From positions 496,001 through 560,000 of the forward strand of contig NZ_CP108352.1 of assembly GCF_036237275.1 (NCBI RefSeq): DNA of 64,000 nt, written 5' to 3'. Both the position numbers and the translations under genes were made by a program. Under the pieces are notes generated by a model. That model searched no databases. It worked only from the letters and a program-made list of their open reading frames with translations, and was not told the DNA's origin. Each line of letters begins with the position of its first letter. The stretch's first letter is position 1. The stretch comes from Streptomyces sp. NBC_01353. Its GTDB lineage: Bacteria > Actinomycetota > Actinomycetes > Streptomycetales > Streptomycetaceae. Positions 40,016-48,912 of the stretch are shown one piece after another.

Positions 40016-40933
40016 TCAGGTCGTGGCCCAGCGGTCCGTGATCAGTGCTGCCTGTTCCTGTAGCGCCGAGATCAGTTCCTGGGCGGCGCCGGCCGAGGTC
40101 GAGCGCAGTACGACGACGCTGATCTCCCGGGCGAGGACGGGTCCGGCCAGGGGGCGTACGACGACGTCCGGGCGGGGTGCTCCCAGGGCGAGTCTGGGGA
40201 CGAGTGCCACGCCCGTCCCGGCCGCCACGAGGCCCTGGACCACCGCGTAGTCGTCGGTGCGCATCGCGTGCAGGGGCTCGAAGCCCTCCCGGCTGCACGC
40301 CCATGCCAGCACGCGGTCGCACGGGTCGTGCGGGTCGGCGGCGCCCACCCATGCGGTGTCGCGCAGCTCGGCGAGAGGAACCTGGTCCAGCAGCGCGCAC
40401 GGGTGGTCCTGCGGCATGACCAGGAGGAGCGGATCGGACAGCAGCGGGTGGACTTCGACCTCCTCCTCGAGGTTGAGGCGGTCGCCGGGCTGGGAGAAGA
40501 CGAGAGCTGCCTGGAGTTCCCGGGCGCGCAACCCGCGGAGGAGCAGGGGGAGTTCACCCTCGGTGAGCGAGATGTGGACGCCTTGCTGATGGAGGCGCTT
40601 GACCGCCGGCGCCAGCAGCAGAGCCCCGGCCGTGGGAAACGTACCGATGTGGATGGTGCGCATGCCACGCTCGGCGAGGTTCCGCACCTCCAGCTCGGCG
40701 TGACGCAGGCGCTCGAGTACGGCCTCGGCGTGCGGCAGCAGCGCCTCGCCCAGCTCGGTCAGCGTGGCGCCTCGCGGTCCACGCTGGACGAGCTGGGCGT
40801 TGAAGTGCGCTTCCAGGGAGGCCAGGTGGTGGGTGATCGTGGGCTGGCTGTAGTGCAATGCGCGTCCGGCGGCGGCGAGCGAACCCTCCTGCGCGATGGA
40901 GCGGAGTACCTGGAGATGTCTCACGTCGAGCAT
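40016..40933 (-). CDS. LysR-family transcriptional regulator
   Basis: A 305-residue LysR regulator with an N-terminal winged HTH (HLQVLRSIAQEGSLAAAGRA, then LHYSQPTITHHLASLEAHF) and a full substrate-binding domain (IHIGTFPTAGALLLAP; FSQPGDRLNLEEE; AGTGVALVPRLAL). It is divergent from the PLP decarboxylase gene with 72 bases between starts, the classic layout for a LysR regulator and its target. A palindrome ATAGAGATCCTAT directly precedes the start and is probably its own operator. It likely responds to the amino acid imported and decarboxylated by the neighbouring genes. Confidence 0.93.
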   Translation of the reverse strand: MLDVRHLQVLRSIAQEGSLAAAGRALHYSQPTITHHLASLEAHFNAQLVQRGPRGATLTELGEALLPHAEAVLERLRHAELEVRNLAERGMRTIHIGTFPTAGALLLAPAVKRLHQQGVHISLTEGELPLLLRGLRARELQAALVFSQPGDRLNLEEEVEVHPLLSDPLLLVMPQDHPCALLDQVPLAELRDTAWVGAADPHDPCDRVLAWACSREGFEPLHAMRTDDYAVVQGLVAAGTGVALVPRLALGAPRPDVVVRPLAGPVLAREISVVVLRSTSAGAAQELISALQEQAALITDRWATT

Positions 40934-40946
40934 ATAGAGATCCTAT
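40934..40946. promoter_or_regulatory. Palindrome in the LysR/decarboxylase divergent promoter
   Basis: ATAGAGATCCTAT: arms ATAG/CTAT around 5 bases, adjacent to the LysR start codon, in a T-N11-A context typical of LysR sites. Confidence 0.5.
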
Positions 40947-41005
40947 GGAGGGCTCACGAAAAGTCCACCATTCCTCGATGACTGGAGCCGTGTCACGCTC
41001 CCGGG

Positions 41006-42544
41006 GTGAACACGCGAACGACCGATCACCGCACCCACTCCCCCACTGATCCTGGCTCCGGCCAGCTGTCCGCCCCGTACGCCGAGGCGGTTCTCGCACA
41101 CGCCGGCCGGGACTGGCTGAGGCTGAACGTCCCCGGCCATGCCGCAGCACCTGGATCGGACCTCGCCGGGTTCTTCGGTTCGCGGATCACGGCCCTGGAC
41201 TTCCCGCCGCTGCTCGACGGCATCGACCTCGGCCCGGACACTCCGCTCAACAAGGCGCTGGCGCTGGCCGCCGAAGCCTGGGGCGCACGGCGCACCTGGT
41301 TCCTGACCAACGGCGCTTCGCAGGGCAATCAGATCGCCTCGATGGTGGCCCCCGCGCTGGGCCGCACGCTCGTCGTGCAGCGCAGCGTGCACTCCAGCGT
41401 GATCGACGGACTGGTGCTCTCGGGCATGGACGCGGTCTTCGTCCAGCCTTCCGTCGACCCCGAGCAAGGTATCGCCCACGGCGTGACCGCCACGGACGTG
41501 GCGGCGGCGCTCGAGCGGACGCCGGACGCGGCCGCCGTCTACATCGTCTCCCCGAGCTACTTCGGCGCGGTCGCCGATGTGCGCGCCATCGCGGAGACCG
41601 CTCATGCCGCGGGCGTTCCTCTCGTCGTCGACGAAGCCTGGGGATCCCATTTCGGCTTCCACCCCGCGCTTCCCGCGGGTGCGCTCTCCTTGGGCGCGGA
41701 CATGGTGACTTCGAGTACACACAAGCTCGGTGGCAGCCTGACTCAGTCGGCGATGCTGCACGTGGCCGAAGGCCCGTTCGCGGACCGCCTCGAACCGCTC
41801 GTGGACCGGGCGTTCCGGCTGGTGCAGTCCACGAGTGCGAGTGCCCTGCTGACCGCGTCGCTGGATCTCGCCCGCAGGAGCCTGTTCGTCGACGCGGACG
41901 CGACAGCAGGGTCGGTCGAGGCCGCGGGCAGGGTGCGAAACGTCGTGCGCGCGCTGGGTCGCTTCGGGGTCGTGAGCGACGGATTCCACGCCTTCCCCGA
42001 CATCGTGCGCGCCGATCCACTGCGGATCGCGCTCGATACCCGGGCCGGGGGAATCACGGGACACGAAGCCAGGCGACGGCTCTTCCGGGACCACCAGATC
42101 ATGGTCGAGGTGGCGACCGACGCGGCGATCGTCGCCGTGATCGGCGCGGGGTTCGTCCCGGACACCGACCGGTTCCTCGAAGCGCTGCACACCCTGCCGT
42201 CCCCGCTCACGGAATCCGACACCGAGCGGTCGGCCATGCTGCAGCTACCTGCCCCCGGCCCCGCGAAGCTCACCGCCCGCGAGGCGTTCCTGAGCCCGAC
42301 CCGGGTGCTGCCCGCGGAGCAGGCCGTCGGACGGATCTCCGCGGACACGCTGGCCGCGTACCCGCCCGGCATCCCCAACATCCTGCCGGGCGAGGTCATC
42401 ACCGCCGAGGTCGTCCGCTTTCTTCAGCGGACCGCGACCGCACCGAACGGCCATGTCCGAGGGGCGCTCGACCTGGGCGTCACCCGACTCCGCGTCGTCG
42501 ACGGAGACACCGGACACGACCCCAGCCGTCCCGAGGCCGGCTGA
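41006..42544 (+). CDS. Orn/Lys/Arg decarboxylase-family PLP enzyme
   Basis: A 512-residue fold-type I PLP enzyme of the ornithine/lysine/arginine decarboxylase class. Visible are TNGASQGNQIAS (phosphate-binding turn), the strand VVDEAWGSHFGFHP with the PLP-pyridine Asp, and the Schiff-base Lys240 in SSTHKLGGSLTQ. The C-terminal domain ends with PPGIPNILPGE, typical of the family. It should decarboxylate a basic amino acid to a polyamine or diamine. The GTG start has only a weak ribosome binding site. It is followed after 172 bases by an amino-acid ABC importer, suggesting uptake of its substrate. Confidence 0.9.
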   Translation: MNTRTTDHRTHSPTDPGSGQLSAPYAEAVLAHAGRDWLRLNVPGHAAAPGSDLAGFFGSRITALDFPPLLDGIDLGPDTPLNKALALAAEAWGARRTWFLTNGASQGNQIASMVAPALGRTLVVQRSVHSSVIDGLVLSGMDAVFVQPSVDPEQGIAHGVTATDVAAALERTPDAAAVYIVSPSYFGAVADVRAIAETAHAAGVPLVVDEAWGSHFGFHPALPAGALSLGADMVTSSTHKLGGSLTQSAMLHVAEGPFADRLEPLVDRAFRLVQSTSASALLTASLDLARRSLFVDADATAGSVEAAGRVRNVVRALGRFGVVSDGFHAFPDIVRADPLRIALDTRAGGITGHEARRRLFRDHQIMVEVATDAAIVAVIGAGFVPDTDRFLEALHTLPSPLTESDTERSAMLQLPAPGPAKLTAREAFLSPTRVLPAEQAVGRISADTLAAYPPGIPNILPGEVITAEVVRFLQRTATAPNGHVRGALDLGVTRLRVVDGDTGHDPSRPEAG

Positions 42545-42575
42545 GTCACCGCACGACCCGGCCGGCTGAGCCACC

Positions 42576-42661
42576 ACCGGGCACCGCCCCGACCGACCGG
42601 GACACCGCGCGTGACCAGGCTGACCGGGACACCGGGCACCGCCCCGACCGACCGGGATACC
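42576..42661 (+). repeat. Direct repeat between the decarboxylase and ABC genes
   Basis: A 31-base unit starting ACCGGGCACCGCCCCGACCG occurs at 42576-42606 and 42631-42661 with one mismatch (55-base period); shorter GACCGGGACACCG copies lie between. The spacer between two cistrons is otherwise non-coding. Confidence 0.75.
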
Positions 42662-42716
42662 GGGCACCATCCCGGCCTTCTGCACACCACACCCACCCCC
42701 GAGAGAGAGCACGCCC

Positions 42717-43667
42717 ATGCCCGCACGCATTCCGATCCGTCAGGCGATCGCTGCTGCCGTAGCCGCGACGGCAGCCACGCTGCTGCTGGGCGCCTGCGGC
42801 GACCAGACCGGCGCCGGCCAGAACTCCGGTGACTCCCAGGCCGGTGCCGCACGGAGCGACGCTCCCCTGTTCGCCAAGCTTCCGAAGAAGTATCAGGACG
42901 CCGGTGTGATCAAGGTCGGCACGGACGCCGCCTACGCCCCGATGGAGTTCATCGAGAACGGAAAGATCGTCGGTGTCGACCCGGACATCGCCGACGCTCT
43001 GGGCAAACAGCTCGGCGTCCAGTTCGTCTTCACCAGCGGCACTTTCGACAGCCTCTTCACCTCCCTCAACTCCGGGCGACAGGACATCGTCATGTCGTCG
43101 ATGAGCGACACCAAGGCCCGCCAGGAAGGTCTGGACGGCAAGGGCCAGAAGACCGGCAACGGTGTGGACTTCGTCGACTACTTCGTCGCGGGCTCCGTCG
43201 TGTACGTCCAGAAGGGCAACCCGCACCACATCAAGTCCATGGCGGATCTCTGCGGGAAGAAGGCCGCCGTGCAGAGAGGCACGACCTTCGAGAACGTCGT
43301 CAAGTCGCAGTCGAAGCAGTGCGAGGCGGGCGGAAAGCCGGCCATCGGGATCGAGGCGTTCCCGACCGATGCCGAGGCCCAGACCCGCGTGAAGGCGGGC
43401 GGCGCCGCCGCGGGCGTCAACGACTACCCGGTCGCCCTCGACCTGGCGCTCAAGGCCGACAGCGGGAACGCCTTCGAGATCGTCGGCGACCAGATCGAGG
43501 CCGGCCCGTTCGGGATCGCGGTCGACAAGCAGAACAGCCAACTGCGTGACGCGCTCAAGGAAGCCCTGGACGCGATCATCAAGGACGGCACCTACAAGGC
43601 CGCTCTCGAGAAGTGGAACGCCGGCGGCGGCGCCATTCCCGCGGCCAAGATCAACGGCGGCTCCTGA
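42717..43667 (+). CDS. Amino-acid ABC transporter substrate-binding lipoprotein
   Basis: A 316-residue SBP_bac_3 family lipoprotein. The signal peptide ends in the lipobox LLGAC with lipidated Cys27. The mature part has the usual start IKVGTDAAYAPMEF, then KIVGVDPDIADALGKQLGV and the ligand region TSLNSGRQDIVMSSMSDT. This family binds polar or cationic amino acids. The ATG has GAGAGAGAG upstream. Immediately followed by permease and ATPase genes. Given the decarboxylase next door, ornithine, lysine or arginine is a reasonable guess. Confidence 0.93.
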   Translation: MPARIPIRQAIAAAVAATAATLLLGACGDQTGAGQNSGDSQAGAARSDAPLFAKLPKKYQDAGVIKVGTDAAYAPMEFIENGKIVGVDPDIADALGKQLGVQFVFTSGTFDSLFTSLNSGRQDIVMSSMSDTKARQEGLDGKGQKTGNGVDFVDYFVAGSVVYVQKGNPHHIKSMADLCGKKAAVQRGTTFENVVKSQSKQCEAGGKPAIGIEAFPTDAEAQTRVKAGGAAAGVNDYPVALDLALKADSGNAFEIVGDQIEAGPFGIAVDKQNSQLRDALKEALDAIIKDGTYKAALEKWNAGGGAIPAAKINGGS

Positions 43668-43697
43668 CCTCTCACGTGCCACTGAAGGGCAGTCGCT

Positions 43698-44639
43698 GTG
43701 ACTGACAAGATCGACAAGGTTCCCGTCGTGGTGTCCCTCGCCCCGACCGGAGCCCCGCCGGAGCCCATCAGGGCCATACCGGTCCGCCACTTCGGACGCT
43801 GGGGCGCCGGCGTCGTCGTGGTCGCCCTGTTGGCGCTCCTCGCGTACGCCTTCTCCCAGGGCAACGTGCGCTGGGCCACGGTGTCGGAGAAGCTGTTCGA
43901 CTCCAGCATCCTGAGCGGACTGGGCAAGACCGTCCTCATCAGCGTCGCCTCGATGGCGCTGGGCCTGGCACTGGGTGTGCTGTTCGCCGTGATGCGGCTG
44001 TCCAGGAACCCGGTGACCAGTTCGGTCGCCTGGCTCTACATCTGGATCTTCCGCGGCACCCCGGTCTACGTGCAGCTGCTGATCTGGTTCAACCTCGCCC
44101 TGATCTTCCCGATCTTCGACATCGGGTTCTACAGGGACGAGATGACCGACGTCATGACCCCGTTCCTGGCCGCCCTGCTGGGTCTCGGCCTGAACGAGGG
44201 TGCGTACATGGCGGAGATCGTCCGGGCCGGCATCCAATCCGTCGACGAGGGGCAGACCGAGGCCTCGCACGCCTTGGGCATGTCCCAGGCGAAGACGATG
44301 CGGCGCGTGGTGCTCCCGCAGTCGATGCGGGTGATCATCCCGCCGACCGGCAACGAGTTCATCAACATGCTCAAGACCTCGTCCCTGGTCGTGGCCGTGC
44401 AGTACCCGGATCTGCTGCGCGCCGCGCAGGACATCGCCTCGACGTCGTTCGCGGTCATGGAGATGTTCTTCGTCGCCTCGATCTGGTACCTGATCCTGAC
44501 CTCGGTGTTCAGCGTCGGCCAGTTCTACCTGGAGCGGCACTACGCCCGCGGCTCCCTGCGCTCCCTGCCGCCCACGCCGTGGCAGAAGATCACGGCGAAC
44601 CTCTCCTTCTTCTCCGACCCCAAGGCGGTGGCCAAGTGA
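43698..44639 (+). CDS. Amino-acid ABC transporter permease
   Basis: A 313-residue inner-membrane permease of the HisMQ/GlnP family. A cytoplasmic N-terminus is followed by about five to six spans. The conserved start of the permease core [20 protein letters not shown] and the EAA loop [20 protein letters not shown], which docks onto the ATPase, are intact. GTG start, 30 bases after the binding-protein stop. The stop overlaps the ATPase start (GTGA), so the three genes form one transcript. A single permease gene implies a homodimeric channel. Confidence 0.93.
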   Translation: MTDKIDKVPVVVSLAPTGAPPEPIRAIPVRHFGRWGAGVVVVALLALLAYAFSQGNVRWATVSEKLFDSSILSGLGKTVLISVASMALGLALGVLFAVMRLSRNPVTSSVAWLYIWIFRGTPVYVQLLIWFNLALIFPIFDIGFYRDEMTDVMTPFLAALLGLGLNEGAYMAEIVRAGIQSVDEGQTEASHALGMSQAKTMRRVVLPQSMRVIIPPTGNEFINMLKTSSLVVAVQYPDLLRAAQDIASTSFAVMEMFFVASIWYLILTSVFSVGQFYLERHYARGSLRSLPPTPWQKITANLSFFSDPKAVAK

Positions 44640-45091
44640 CGGCGATGGTGAAGGCCGAGGGCGTCCACAAGTCCTACGGCGCGGCGCACATCCTGCGCGG
44701 TATCGACCTCGAGGTCGCTCCCCGTGAGGTGTTCTGTCTGGTCGGTCCGTCCGGTTCCGGCAAGTCGACGTTCCTGCGGTGCATCAACCACCTGGAGCGC
44801 GTCGACGGCGGCCGCGCGCTGGCGATGGAACCCAAGCTGATGCTCTTCGACGAGCCCACCTCCGCCCTCGACCCCGAGCTCGTGGGTGACGTCCTGGACG
44901 TCATGCGCGACCTCGCCGAGGACGGCATGACGATGATCGTCGTCACCCACGAGATGGGCTTCGCCCGCGAGGTCGGCGACAACCTCGTCTTCATGGACGG
45001 CGGCGTCGTGGTCGAATCCGGCCACCCCCGCGACGTCCTGGGCAACCCCCAGCACGACCGCACCAAGGCATTCCTGTCCAAGGTGCTGTAG
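44636..45091 (+). CDS. Amino-acid ABC ATPase with in-frame internal deletion (probably non-functional)
   Basis: Only 151 residues, whereas GlnQ/HisP-type ATPases have about 245. The first 60 residues are normal, including Walker A GPSGSGKS and [13 protein letters not shown]. The next residue run is [20 protein letters not shown], i.e. Walker B and D-loop, followed by a normal end with the switch His ([12 protein letters not shown]). Missing are the Q-loop, the helical domain and the LSGGQ signature, about 95 residues, removed in frame at about 44811-44820. Without the signature motif the dimer should not hydrolyse ATP. GTGA overlap with the permease. Confidence 0.9.
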   Translation: MTAMVKAEGVHKSYGAAHILRGIDLEVAPREVFCLVGPSGSGKSTFLRCINHLERVDGGRALAMEPKLMLFDEPTSALDPELVGDVLDVMRDLAEDGMTMIVVTHEMGFAREVGDNLVFMDGGVVVESGHPRDVLGNPQHDRTKAFLSKVL

Positions 45092-45106
45092 GGGCATTCG
45101 AGAAGC

Positions 45107-45134
45107 GGGTACGGACGCACATCGGTCCGTACCC
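45107..45134. terminator. Stem-loop ending the ABC operon
   Basis: GGGTACGGAC (45107-45116) pairs perfectly with GTCCGTACCC (45125-45134), 8-nt loop, 16 bases after the ATPase stop. Confidence 0.85.
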
Positions 45135-45282
45135 CCTTCGCGGGCTGTGCGGGAAACCCCCGACTCTCGGCGCGTCAGGGCGGCGGTGGACGTACAGGGA
45201 TGCCCGGCCGGTCGGTGAGGACCGCCACTCGGCCTCGTTCGGCTGGTGGTCCAGCTCGGCCGCGCCCAGTTGCGACGGCCGT

Positions 45283-46185
45283 TCACCACTCCGGCTGCTG
45301 GAGTGCGAAGCCGTCGCCCTCCCGGCGGACTTCCACCATGCCCCCGCCGCCGAAGTGCGCGGGCACGACCAGTTCCCGTTCGGCGGCGGCTCGTTCGAGG
45401 ATTCGACGTCGGCTGGTCACCGCTCCTCCGGGGTCCAGGCAGAAGCAGCTGTTGCACGACGGGGCGAGGACCTGGACGGGGCTGTGCAGCAGGTCGCCGA
45501 CGAAGACCGCCCTGTCCGTCCCGGACCCCACGCGCAGGACGCTGGAACCCGGTGTGTGGCCCGGTGCCGGTTCCAGCGTGAGGTGGGCGTCGATGCGGTG
45601 GGCGCCCTCCCAGATCACGGACTGCCCCGACCGGTGCACGGGCGCGACACTGTCCTCGTAGACGAGTCGGTCGTCCTCCTGCCGTCCCTTCCCGTACGCG
45701 TTGTCCGGTCCGAAGTGGGCGTCGTCCGCGGCCGGAATGAGGTACTGGGCGTTGGGGAACGTCGGAATCCACTCCCCCTCGACGCCGATCGTGTTCCAGC
45801 CGACGTGATCGGCGTGGATGTGGGTGTTGACCACGACGTCCACGTCCTCCGGGCGGACGCCGGCCCGGGCGAGGCCGCCGAGGAAGTCGCCCTGCCAGTG
45901 GTGGAACTGCGGCTGGCCGGGGCGCTCGCGCCCATTGCCCACGCCGGTGTCGACGAGCACGGTCCGTCCGCCGCTGCGCAGCACCCAGGTCTGCAGCGCC
46001 ATCACCGCCCGGTCGCTCTCCGGCTCCCAGTGGTCCGGCGCCAGCCAGTCCTCGTTCGCGTTCCACACGTCCGCTCCCGACTCCGGGACCAGGCCGCGGG
46101 CCGGCGCGAACGCGCCCTGCCACTCGACGATCCGGATGACCTCGACGTCTCCCAGAACCATGCTCTGAGGGCTCTCACTCTTCAT
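45283..46185 (-). CDS. MBL-fold metallohydrolase
   Basis: A 300-residue metallo-beta-lactamase-fold hydrolase. The zinc motif HxHxDH is present as NTHIHADHVGWN; downstream ligands are in PAPGHTPGSSVL (His), VGDLLHSP (Asp) and the C-terminal VPAHF (His). It resembles N-acyl-homoserine lactonase/alkylsulfatase-like MBL enzymes of Streptomyces with unknown substrates. No signal peptide. Start at 46185 chosen from the family N-terminus; a second ATG 11 codons downstream is also possible. It is divergent from the AraC gene, its likely regulator. Confidence 0.9.
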   Translation of the reverse strand: MKSESPQSMVLGDVEVIRIVEWQGAFAPARGLVPESGADVWNANEDWLAPDHWEPESDRAVMALQTWVLRSGGRTVLVDTGVGNGRERPGQPQFHHWQGDFLGGLARAGVRPEDVDVVVNTHIHADHVGWNTIGVEGEWIPTFPNAQYLIPAADDAHFGPDNAYGKGRQEDDRLVYEDSVAPVHRSGQSVIWEGAHRIDAHLTLEPAPGHTPGSSVLRVGSGTDRAVFVGDLLHSPVQVLAPSCNSCFCLDPGGAVTSRRRILERAAAERELVVPAHFGGGGMVEVRREGDGFALQQPEW

Positions 46186-46285
46186 GCTCCCGAGCCTAGG
46201 AAGGGTCGATGAGCCTCTCAATGCTCGTGCTGCTCTGTCGAATACGCGATCGGATCACCGTTGAGTCGGGCGCTACGCTGCATCG

Positions 46286-47239
46286 GTGGATGTAGTGAGC
46301 GACGCCATCGCGACCGTACGCATCGGGCAGCCCTCGTCCGACCGGGTACGGGCGAGCGGGACCTGGTGCACGCGGCTCGCCCCGTACGACGGAGCGGGCT
46401 TCCATGTCGTCCTGGAGGGTGCCTGTTGGCTGCTGCCCGACGGCGGCTCGCCCGTCCAACTCGGCGTGGGGGACGCGGTCCTGCTGCCGCACGGCACGGG
46501 ACATGTGATCGCCGACTCCCCCGCCGACGCGACGACCGTGGCACGTGCCGTGTCCTTCGAGCAGTGGGCTGATGCCGGTATGCCCCGCCGCCCGTCACCG
46601 TCCCCAGGCCTCGGTTCGCGGGGCGGGGTAGAGATGCTGTGCGGCAAGTACCGTCTCGACCGCAGCCGCGCGCATCCCCTCATGGCGGAACTGCCCCTCC
46701 TCGTCCACCTGCCGAACCGTGTCGGCGGCAATCCCGAGCTGCGCGCCGCGATCGACCTGCTCGGCAGCGAGTTGAGCGCGCAGCGGCCCGGCTCCGGCGT
46801 CGCCGTCCCGAGCCTCGTCGACCTTCTGCTCGTCTACATGATCCGTTCATGGGTGACCCAGGACTCCACCGGCGTCTGGTCGGCCGTACTCGGCGACCCG
46901 GTCACGGCAGCCGCCGTGCGGGCACTGCACGCGGACCCGGCCGCGCCGTGGACGAACGATCGTCTCGCCGTCGAGGCCGGCGTCTCCCGGCCCACCCTGG
47001 CCCGCCGGTTCACCACCCTCGTCGGACGCCCGCCGATGGCCTATCTCACCTGGTGGCGGCTGACCTTGGCCGCCACCATGCTCCGCGACACCCAGGAGTC
47101 CTTGGCCGTCATCGCGCGCCGCGTCGGTTACGCGACCCCGTACGCCCTCTCCCACGCGTTCAGCCGCGAGTTCGGCACGACGCCCGGGCGCTACCGGACC
47201 CAGACCACGACTCGGCCGGACACCGGGTCCAGTCTCTGA
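46286..47239 (+). CDS. AraC-family regulator (cupin_6 type)
   Basis: A 317-residue AraC/XylS regulator. The N-terminal cupin sensor (GAGFHVVLEGACWLLPDGG; GDAVLLPHGTGHV) precedes a double HTH (NDRLAVEAGVSRPTLARRFT; LAVIARRVGYATPYALSHAF). The first HTH helix and the PGRYR end are classical. Diverges from the MBL gene with 100 bases between starts, strongly suggesting it controls that gene. GTG start at 46286; the ribosome binding site is poor. The inducer is unknown. Confidence 0.92.
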   Translation: MDVVSDAIATVRIGQPSSDRVRASGTWCTRLAPYDGAGFHVVLEGACWLLPDGGSPVQLGVGDAVLLPHGTGHVIADSPADATTVARAVSFEQWADAGMPRRPSPSPGLGSRGGVEMLCGKYRLDRSRAHPLMAELPLLVHLPNRVGGNPELRAAIDLLGSELSAQRPGSGVAVPSLVDLLLVYMIRSWVTQDSTGVWSAVLGDPVTAAAVRALHADPAAPWTNDRLAVEAGVSRPTLARRFTTLVGRPPMAYLTWWRLTLAATMLRDTQESLAVIARRVGYATPYALSHAFSREFGTTPGRYRTQTTTRPDTGSSL

Positions 47240-47253
47240 CCCGCCCCCACGGA

Positions 47254-47598
47254 TCAGGGCCTGGCCAGGACGTCGGCGAGGGCATCACGGCTGCGCCGGA
47301 GGTCGTCGATGCGCTCGTTCGTCGCCGCCAGTTCCCGGTCCAGGATCGCCCGCACGTCCACGCACCAGTCGAACTCCGGAAGTTCGCCACGGGCGCACGG
47401 CAGCACCGCGCGGATCACGTCCGTGGACAGCCCAGCCTGCAGCAGCGCCCGCACTTGCCGCACGGTGACCACGGAGTCGTCGTCGTACTCGCGGTAGCCG
47501 TTCGGCCCGCGGCCGGCGTCCAGGAGCCCCTGCTCCCCGTAGTACCGCAACAGCCGCGCGCTGACTCCCGTACGCCGGGACAACTCCCCGATCAGCAT
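47254..47598 (-). CDS. MerR-family transcriptional regulator
   Basis: A 114-residue MerR regulator with the winged HTH (LIGELSRRTGVSARLLRYYG, then EQGLL) and a coiled-coil dimerisation helix (ILDRELAATNERIDDLRRSR). It lacks the Cys ligands of metal sensors, so it belongs to the short, effector-binding or orphan type. ATG at 47598; a GGCGGG lies 7 bases upstream. Its leader contains a striking 14-base tandem repeat (47616-47656). It converges with the AraC gene with 14 bases between stops. Confidence 0.9.
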   Translation of the reverse strand: MLIGELSRRTGVSARLLRYYGEQGLLDAGRGPNGYREYDDDSVVTVRQVRALLQAGLSTDVIRAVLPCARGELPEFDWCVDVRAILDRELAATNERIDDLRRSRDALADVLARP

Positions 47599-47615
47599 GT
47601 GTCCCGCCCCCATCC

Positions 47616-47656
47616 CGCGCCCGATCTCGCGCGCCCGATCTCCCGCGCCCGATCTC
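47616..47656 (-). repeat. 14-base-period tandem repeat in the MerR leader
   Basis: The 13-mer CGCGCCCGATCTC occurs three times without error at 47616, 47630 and 47644, each separated by one base (G, then C). On the coding strand this is GAGATCGGGCGCG three times, ending 18 bases before the MerR start codon. Confidence 0.9.
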
Positions 47657-47760
47657 GCGCCCCGTCCCACGTCCGATCCCGCCATCGACGCCCATCCTCA
47701 ACGCCCCGACAAGGCCCCGGCATTCCCGCACGGCACGCCCGCCCTCCCGCCACGCTCGAT

Positions 47761-48630
47761 TCAGCACGTGCGGCGCACGTGTCCCCGCTTCCCGGCCGGC
47801 CGTACGTCCGGGTCCCGCAGGACGACCGAGAGCGTGTCGCCCCAGGTCCCGCAGGCCGCGTCGAGGCCCGCCGTCTCGTACTCGATGACGAACACGCGGT
47901 TGTCGAAGGCGGTCGCGTACGGGCCGCACTCCTCGTACTGGCCGCACTCCTCGGCGACCGCGAAGTCGAAGCCGAGGCTTCGCCCCCTCTTCGCGAGGTC
48001 CGGGGCGTTCTTCTGGCCGATCGCGAGTCCGGCCGCGTGGGCGCGGTCGACGAGGAGGCGCGCGAAGGCGAGGTCGTGTTCGGGCGTGAGTCGGCCGTCG
48101 GACCGTTCGTACGAGTCGAGGTTGTCCGCCTCGACCGCCTGGTAGCCGTCGGTGGCGCACCCGTCGATCCACTCTCCGACGATCGCGGCGAGCCGCTCGC
48201 GCTTGGCCGGTGTGGAGATGTCCAGCAGCGCCTCGCCCCAGTCCTCGTCCATGACCAGATCACCGGTGGTGTTGCGGAGGAGGAGATCGGGGTGGTTGGT
48301 CTGCCACCAGGCGGTGGCATCCGGCTGGGCCTGGAAGGCGTTGACGTAGCAGATGTTGTACAGCCCGGCCGCGGGCTTCACCGTACGGTCGCGGGAGACC
48401 GCACCGACGCCGGACGGAGGTGTGTACGGTCCGCCGATCTGGTAGTCGAAGCCGACGTGGGGCTCGGGCGGCACCACCTTCCCCGAGGGTGCCTGGGACG
48501 AGGGGGCGGAGCCGTCGGCGCCCTGCGGGGCATCGGAGGATGTGCATCCGACCGCCGTCGTCGCGAGGACGCCGGCCAGGGTCAGGGCGGAGAGCGCGCT
48601 GCGGACGGGGCGCGGGACGCGGGCGATCAC
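47761..48630 (-). CDS. GH114-type endo alpha-1,4-polygalactosaminidase-like lipoprotein
   Basis: A 289-residue exported lipoprotein: signal ending in TAVGC with lipidated Cys29, then a Ser/Gly/Pro linker and a TIM-barrel domain of the GH114 (TM1410/DUF297) type. Diagnostic segments are VGFDYQIGGPY, NICYVNAFQAQPDATAWW, the acidic motif YQAVEADNLDSY and GLAIGQKNAPD. GH114 members cleave galactosaminogalactan-type polymers. Asp and Glu in VEADNLD are the likely catalytic residues. GTG start with AGGAG about 10 bases upstream. It stands alone. Confidence 0.88.
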   Translation of the reverse strand: MIARVPRPVRSALSALTLAGVLATTAVGCTSSDAPQGADGSAPSSQAPSGKVVPPEPHVGFDYQIGGPYTPPSGVGAVSRDRTVKPAAGLYNICYVNAFQAQPDATAWWQTNHPDLLLRNTTGDLVMDEDWGEALLDISTPAKRERLAAIVGEWIDGCATDGYQAVEADNLDSYERSDGRLTPEHDLAFARLLVDRAHAAGLAIGQKNAPDLAKRGRSLGFDFAVAEECGQYEECGPYATAFDNRVFVIEYETAGLDAACGTWGDTLSVVLRDPDVRPAGKRGHVRRTC

Positions 48631-48912
48631 GGTGCGGGGCTCCTGGCTGTCGTACGGGGGTGGGGCGGGGCGCGCAGCCGTCCGGCCGGGGTGGTTGACG
48701 GCTGCTGCTGCGGCGGTCGCGCGCAGGCATACGGTACGGCGGCGCGCGCCGACAGCAGCATGGGCCTGCCGGAGACCCTCGACCTTCCGCGACGACTCCT
48801 GCCGCGGGTGCCCAGCCCGGGCGTCGATTCGGCTCGCCGTCGGCGAGTCCCGGGGGCCTTCGTCGCCCCGCTCGCCGGTGCCGCCGTCCTGCCCTCCGTC
48901 ACTCGGCCGGTG

